A stretch of 64,000 bases of DNA from Aradus depressus. Its lineage: Eukaryota; Arthropoda; Insecta; Hemiptera; Aradidae. The position numbers and the translations under genes were made by a program. The stretch covers positions 15,342,480-15,406,479 of the forward strand of contig OY759218.1 in the NCBI GenBank assembly GCA_963662175.1, in the 5' to 3' direction. The notes beneath the pieces are model-generated. The model saw only the letters and a list, made by a program, of their open reading frames with translations. It was not told where the DNA came from and did no database searches. Each line of letters begins with the position of its first letter. The stretch's first letter is position 1. Below, piece after piece: positions 58,201 through 64,000 of this stretch.

Positions 58201-61200
58201 TGGGACTCCTAAATTTTGTCTACCCTAAATTTTTATTCACCTAAGGTAAGGGTCTTTATTGAGTACCTTGCATCGTACAGGCTCGGAACCATCGCTCAAC
58301 GTTCCATTTGAAGGGCGGCGTGCTCAAGTTTTTATCATCTCCCAGATAAAAAACCTAAGGGCGTCAGCCGGGTTTCGAACCCGCGATCAGTAAGCAAGCA
58401 CGCTACCGGGGCCCTCCAATTTCTATATAACATTATTATTATTGTTTTTAAGTACAGTAAAACTTCCCTTCATGGACACTTCTTAATAGCGTACATTTCC
58501 TTTGATTACTACCAGAGCGCTCTTGTGGACATGAGCCCAACTCTACTATGGGACTCCTAAATTTTGTCTACCCTAAATTTTTATTCACCTAAGGTAAGGG
58601 TCTTTATTGAGTACCTTGCATCGTACAGGCTCGGAACCATCGCTCAACGTTCCATTTGAAGGGCGGCGTGCTCAAGTTTTTATCATCTCCCAGATAAAAA
58701 ACCTAAGGGCGTCAGCCGGGTTTCGAACCCGCGATCAGTAAACAAGCACGCTACCGGGGCCCTCCAATTTCTATATAACATTATTATTATTGTTTTTAAG
58801 TACAGTAAAACTTCCCTTCATGGACACTTCTTAATAGCGTACATTTCCTTTGATCACTACCAGAGCGCTCTTGTGGACATGAGCCCAACTCTACTATGGG
58901 ACTCCTAAATATTGTCTACCCTAAATTTTTATTCACCTAAGGTAAGGGTCTTTATTGAGTACCTTGCATCGTACAGGCTCGGAACCATCGCTCAACGTTC
59001 CATTTGAAGGGCGGCGTGCTCAAGTTTTTATCATCTCCCAGATAAAAAACCTAAGGGCGTCAGCCGGGTTTCGAACCCGCGATCAGTAAGCAAGCACGCT
59101 ACCGGGGCCCTCCAATTTCTATATAACATTATTATTATTGTTTTTAAGTACAGTAAAACTTCCCTTCATGGACACTTCTTAATAGCGTACATTTCCTTTG
59201 ATTACTACCAGAGCGCTCTTGTGGACATGAGCCCAACTCTACTATGGGACTCCTAAATTTTGTCTACCCTAAATTTTTATTCACCTAAGGTAAGGGTCTT
59301 TATTGAGTACCTTGCATCGTACAGGCTCGGAACCATCGCTCAGCGTTCCATTTGAAGGGCGGCGTGCTCAAGTTTTTATCATCTCCCAGATAAAAAACCT
59401 AAGGGCGTCAGCCGGGTTTCGAACCCGCGATCAGTAAGCAAGCACGCTACCGGGGCCCTCCAATTTCTATATAACATTATTATTATTGTTTTTAAGTACA
59501 GTAAAACTTCCCTTCATGGACACTTCTTAATAGCGTACATTTCCTTTGATTACTACCAGAGCGCTCTTGTGGACATGAGCCCAACTCTACTATGGGACTC
59601 CTAAATTTTGTCTACCCTAAATTTTTATTCACCTAAGGTAAGGGTCTTTATTGAGTACCTTGCATCGTACAGGCTCGGAACCATCGCTCAACGTTCCATT
59701 TGAAGGGCGGCGTGCTCAAGTTTTTATCATCTCCCAGATAAAAAACCTAAGGGCGTCAGCCGGGTTTCGAACCCGCGATCAGTAAGCAAGCACGCTACCG
59801 GGGCCCTCCAATTTCTATATAACATTATTATTATTGTTTTTAAGTACAGTAAAACTTCCCTTCATGGACACTTCTTAATAGCGTACATTTCCTTTGATTA
59901 CTACCAGAGCGCTCTTGTGGACATGAGCCCAACTCTACTATGGGACTCCTAAATTTTGTCTACCCTAAATTTTTATTCACCTAAGGTAAGGGTCTTTATT
60001 GAGTACCTTGCATCGTACAGGCTCGGAACCATCGCTCAACGTTCCATTTGAAGGGCGGCGTGCTCAAGTTTTTATCATCTCCCAGATAAAAAACCTAAGG
60101 GCGTCAGCCGGGTTTCGAACCCGCGATCAGTAAACAAGCACGCTACCGGGGCCCTCCAATTTCTATATAACATTATTATTATTGTTTTTAAGTACAGTAA
60201 AACTTCCCTTCATGGACACTTCTTAATAGCGTACATTTCCTTTGATCACTACCAGAGCGCTCTTGTGGACATGAGCCCAACTCTACTATGGGACTCCTAA
60301 ATATTGTCTACCCTAAATTTTTATTCACCTAAGGTAAGGGTCTTTATTGAGTACCTTGCATCGTACAGGCTCGGAACCATCGCTCAACGTTCCATTTGAA
60401 GGGCGGCGTGCTCAAGTTTTTATCATCTCCCAGATAAAAAACCTAAGGGCGTCAGCCGGGTTTCGAACCCGCGATCAGTAAGCAAGCACGCTACCGGGGC
60501 CCTCCAATTTCTATATAACATTATTATTATTGTTTTTAAGTACAGTAAAACTTCCCTTCATGGACACTTCTTAATAGCGTACATTTCCTTTGATTACTAC
60601 CAGAGCGCTCTTGTGGACATGAGCCCAACTCTACTATGGGACTCCTAAATTTTGTCTACCCTAAATTTTTATTCACCTAAGGTAAGGGTCTTTATTGAGT
60701 ACCTTGCATCGTACAGGCTCGGAACCATCGCTCAACGTTCCATTTGAAGGGCGGCGTGCTCAAGTTTTTATCATCTCCCAGATAAAAAACCTAAGGGCGT
60801 CAGCCGGGTTTCGAACCCGCGATCAGTAAGCAAGCACGCTACCGGGGCCCTCCAATTTCTATATAACATTATTATTATTGTTTTTAAGTACAGTAAAACT
60901 TCCCTTCATGGACACTTCTTAATAGCGTACATTTCCTTTGATTACTACCAGAGCGCTCTTGTGGACATGAGCCCAACTCTACTATGGGACTCCTAAATTT
61001 TGTCTACCCTAAATTTTTATTCACCTAAGGTAAGGGTCTTTATTGAGTACCTTGCATCGTACAGGCTCGGAACCATCGCTCAACGTTCCATTTGAAGGGC
61101 GGCGTGCTCAAGTTTTTATCATCTCCCAGATAAAAAACCTAAGGGCGTCAGCCGGGTTTCGAACCCGCGATCAGTAAGCAAGCACGCTACCGGGGCCCTC

Positions 61201-63275
61201 CAATTTCTATATAACATTATTATTATTGTTTTTAAGTACAGTAAAACTTCCCTTCATGGACACTTCTTAATAGCGTACATTTCCTTTGATTACTACCAGA
61301 GCGCTCTTGTGGACATGAGCCCAACTCTACTATGGGACTCCTAAATTTTGTCTACCCTAAATTTTCATTCACCTAAGGTAAGGGTCTTTATTGAGTACCT
61401 TGCATCGTACAGGCTCGGAACCATCGCTCAACGTTCCATTTGAAGGGCGGCGTGCTCAAGTTTTTACCATCTCCCAGATAAAAAACCTAAGGGCGTCAGC
61501 CGGGTTTCGAACCCGCGATCAGTAAACAAGCACGCTACCGGGGCCCTCCAATTTCTATATAACATTATTATTATTGTTTTTAAGTACAGTAAAACTTCCC
61601 TTCATGGACACTTCTTAATAGCGTACATTTCCTTTGATTACTACCAGAGCGCTCTTGTGGACATGAGCCCAACTCTACTATGGGACTCCTAAATTTTGTC
61701 TACCCTAAATTTTTATTCACCTAAGGTAAGGGTCTTTATTGAGTACCTTGCATCGTACAGGCTCGGAACCATCGCTCAACGTTCCATTTGAAGGGCGGCG
61801 TGCTCAAGTTTTTATCATCTCCCAGATAAAAAACCTAAGGGCGTCAGCCGGGTTTCGAACCCGCGATCAGTAAGCAAGCACGCTACCGGGGCCCTCCAAT
61901 TTCTATATAACATTATTATTATTGTTTTTAAGTACAGTAAAACTTCCCTTCATGGACACTTCTTAATAGCGTACATTTCCTTTGATTACTACCAGAGCGC
62001 TCTTGTGGACATGAGCCCAACTCTACTATGGGACTCCTAAATTTTGTCTACCCTAAATTTTTATTCACCTAAGGTAAGGGTCTTTATTGAGTACCTTGCA
62101 TCGTACAGGCTCGGAACCATCGCTCAACGTTCCATTTGAAGGGCGGCGTGCTCAAGTTTTTATCATCTCCCAGATAAAAAACCTAAGGGCGTCAGCCGGG
62201 TTTCGAACCCGCGATCAGTAAGCAAGCACGCTACCGGGGCCCTCCAATTTCTATATAACATTATTATTATTGTTTTTAAGTACAGTAAAACTTCCCTTCA
62301 TGGACACTTCTTAATAGCGTACATTTCCTTTGATTACTACCAGAGCGCTCTTGTGGACATGAGCCCAACTCTACTATGGGACTCCTAAATTTTGTCTACC
62401 CTAAATTTTTATTCACCTAAGGTAAGGGTCTTTATTGAGTACCTTGCATCGTACAGGCTCGGAACCATCGCTCAACGTTCCATTTGAAGGGCGGCGTGCT
62501 CAAGTTTTTATCATCTCCCAGATAAAAAACCTAAGGGCGTCAGCCGGGTTTCGAACCCGCGATCAGTAAGCAAGCACGCTACCGGGGCCCTCCAATTTCT
62601 ATATAACATTATTATTATTGTTTTTAAGTACAGTAAAACTTCCCTTCATGGACACTTCTTAATAGCGTACATTTCCTTTGATTACTACCAGAGCGCTCTT
62701 GTGGACATGAGCCCAACTCTACTATGGGACTCCTAAATTTTGTCTACCCTAAATTTTTATTCACCTAAGGTAAGGGTCTTTATTGAGTACCTTGCATCGT
62801 ACAGGCTCGGAACCATCGCTCAACGTTCCATTTGAAGGGCGGCGTGCTCAAGTTTTTATCATCTCCCAGATAAAAAACCTAAGGGCGTCAGCCGGGTTTC
62901 GAACCCGCGATAAGTAAGCAAGCACGCTACCGGGGCCCTCCAATTTCTATATAACATTATTATTATTGTTTTTAAGTACAGTAAAACTTCCCTTCATGGA
63001 CACTTCTTAATAGCGTACATTTCCTTTGATTACTACCAGAGCGCTCTTGTGGACATGAGCCCAACTCTACTATGGGACTCCTAAATTTTGTCTACCCTAA
63101 ATTTTTATTCACCTAAGGTAAGGGTCTTTATTGAGTACCTTGCATCGTACAGGCTCGGAACCATCGCTCAACGTTCCATTTGAAGGGCGGCGTGCTCAAG
63201 TTTTTATCATCTCCCAGATAAAAAACCTAAGGGCGTCAGCCGGGTTTCGAACCCGCGATCAGTAAGCAAGCACGC

Positions 63276-63785
63276 TAACGGGGCCCTCCAATTTCTATAT
63301 AACATTATTATTATTGTTTTTAAGTACAGTAAATCTTCCCTTCATGGACACTTCTTAATAGCGTACATTTCCTTTGATTACTACCAGAGCGCTCTTGTGG
63401 ACATGAGCCCAACTCTACTATGGGACTCCTAAATTTTGTCTACCCTAAATTTTTATTCACCTAAGGTAAGGGTCTTTATTGAGTACCTTGCATCGTACAG
63501 GCTCGGAACCATCGCTCAACGTTCCATTTGAAGGGCGGCGTGCTCAAGTTTTTACCATCTCCCAGATAAAAAACCTAAGGGCGTCAGCCGGGTTTCGAAC
63601 CCGCGATCAGTAAACAAGCACGCTACCGGGGCCCTCCAATTTCTATATAACATTATTATTATTGTTTTTAAGTACAGTAAAACTTCCCTTCATGGACACT
63701 TCTTAATAGCGTACATTTCCTTTGATCACTACCAGAGCGCTCTTGTGGACATGAGCCCAACTCTACTATGGGACTCCTAAATATT
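63276..63785. repeat. Second long-range duplicated block, copy 2
   Basis: GCTAACGGGG, ACCATC, GTAAACAAG, GATCACTACC and TAAATATTGTC in the same order as at 44,138. The last two linked variants also occur together at 58,854 and 60,246 (four monomers apart), so this unit has spread several times. Confidence 0.75.
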
Positions 63786-64000
63786 GTCTACCCTAAATTT
63801 TTATTCACCTAAGGTAAGGGTCTTTATTGAGTACCTTGCATCGTACAGGCTCGGAACCATCGCTCAACGTTCCATTTGAAGGGCGGCGTGCTCAAGTTTT
63901 TATCATCTCCCAGATAAAAAACCTAAGGGCGTCAGCCGGGTTTCGAACCCGCGATCAGTAAGCAAGCACGCTACCGGGGCCCTCCAATTTCTATATAACA

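Larger units (their letters stand above)
27079..64000 (-). repeat. 348-bp SINE-derived satellite array, about 106 monomers
   Basis: Head-to-tail monomers start (at CTACCAGAGCG) at 27,194, 27,541, 27,889, 28,237, 28,584, 28,932 and so on every 348 bp to the right edge. Length changes are rare single bases (for example GGGTCTTATTG instead of GGGTCTTTATTG). In minus sense each monomer is a tRNA-like head (GGCCCCGGTAGCGTGCTTGC ... GGTTCGAAACC), a T6 run, and the SINE body to GAGCGCTCTGGTAG. It then has about 90 bp of spacer including the pogo-like GTCCATGAAGGGAAGTTTTA followed by CTG, and an AATAATAATAATG stretch. No reading frame of 60 codons exists in it. Monomers differ by only a few bases each, so the array is recent or strongly homogenised. 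348 bp is about two nucleosome repeats. The right end lies outside the window. Confidence 0.95.

Noticed and set aside
27079..64000. CRISPR array or other direct-repeat/spacer system
   Set aside because: Repeats are long tandem monomers without unique spacers, and the DNA is eukaryotic.
27079..64000. Tandem rRNA or functional tRNA gene cluster
   Set aside because: The tRNA-like head lacks a proper A box, anticodon arm and closing acceptor stem, and no rRNA-like sequence is present.

Overview
The window is AT-rich eukaryotic DNA from an animal, most likely an arthropod. The evidence is a spliced gene with GT/AG introns and a degenerate transposon fauna (hAT, PIF/Harbinger with MADF partner, Tc1/mariner and pogo-like elements, a LINE, tRNA-derived SINEs). 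The species cannot be fixed from the sequence; a crustacean such as a copepod would fit, but that is a guess. The only recognisable host gene is the 3' end of MCM10 at the left edge (three exons, 421-614, 1607-1798 and 3964-4068, + strand). It carries the C-terminal zinc-binding domain of this DNA replication factor.

From about 4.3 to 26.3 kb there is no host gene I can support. The stretch is a graveyard of transposable elements: long foldback elements (4.4, 11.5, 24.0, 24.5 and 25.8 kb), an internally deleted PIF/Harbinger element with a frameshifted transposase start (6.3-7.2 kb), a frameshifted MADF-domain fragment (8.1-8.4 kb), an 81-bp minisatellite (8.6 kb), two hAT-type elements with 8-bp target duplications (10.6 and 15.8 kb), two other TIR elements (12.6 and 13.2 kb), a decayed pogo/Tigger relic (19.0 kb), and scattered copies of a tRNA-derived SINE (9.9, 17.5, 21.9, 22.3 kb).

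From about 26.35 kb to the right edge, and presumably beyond, the sequence is one head-to-tail satellite array. After two older-looking units with a 341-bp period it settles into a 348-bp monomer repeated about 106 times with only scattered single-base differences. The monomer is chimeric. Most of it is the same tRNA-derived SINE found singly to the left, in minus orientation; the rest is a spacer containing what looks like the end of a pogo/Tigger-like DNA transposon. Each monomer keeps a perfect B box (GGTTCGAAACC on the minus strand) but has lost most of the A box by an 11-bp deletion between short direct repeats. Linked variant bases show multi-monomer blocks copied over 17-19 kb inside the array, and shorter 3- to 5-monomer duplications. 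The SINE-to-satellite transition, with intermediate units preserved at its left edge, is the most interesting thing here.

A secondary point is a hammerhead-ribozyme-like core with a self-complementary stem III at 25,982-26,019, and a weaker relative at 22,576-22,612.
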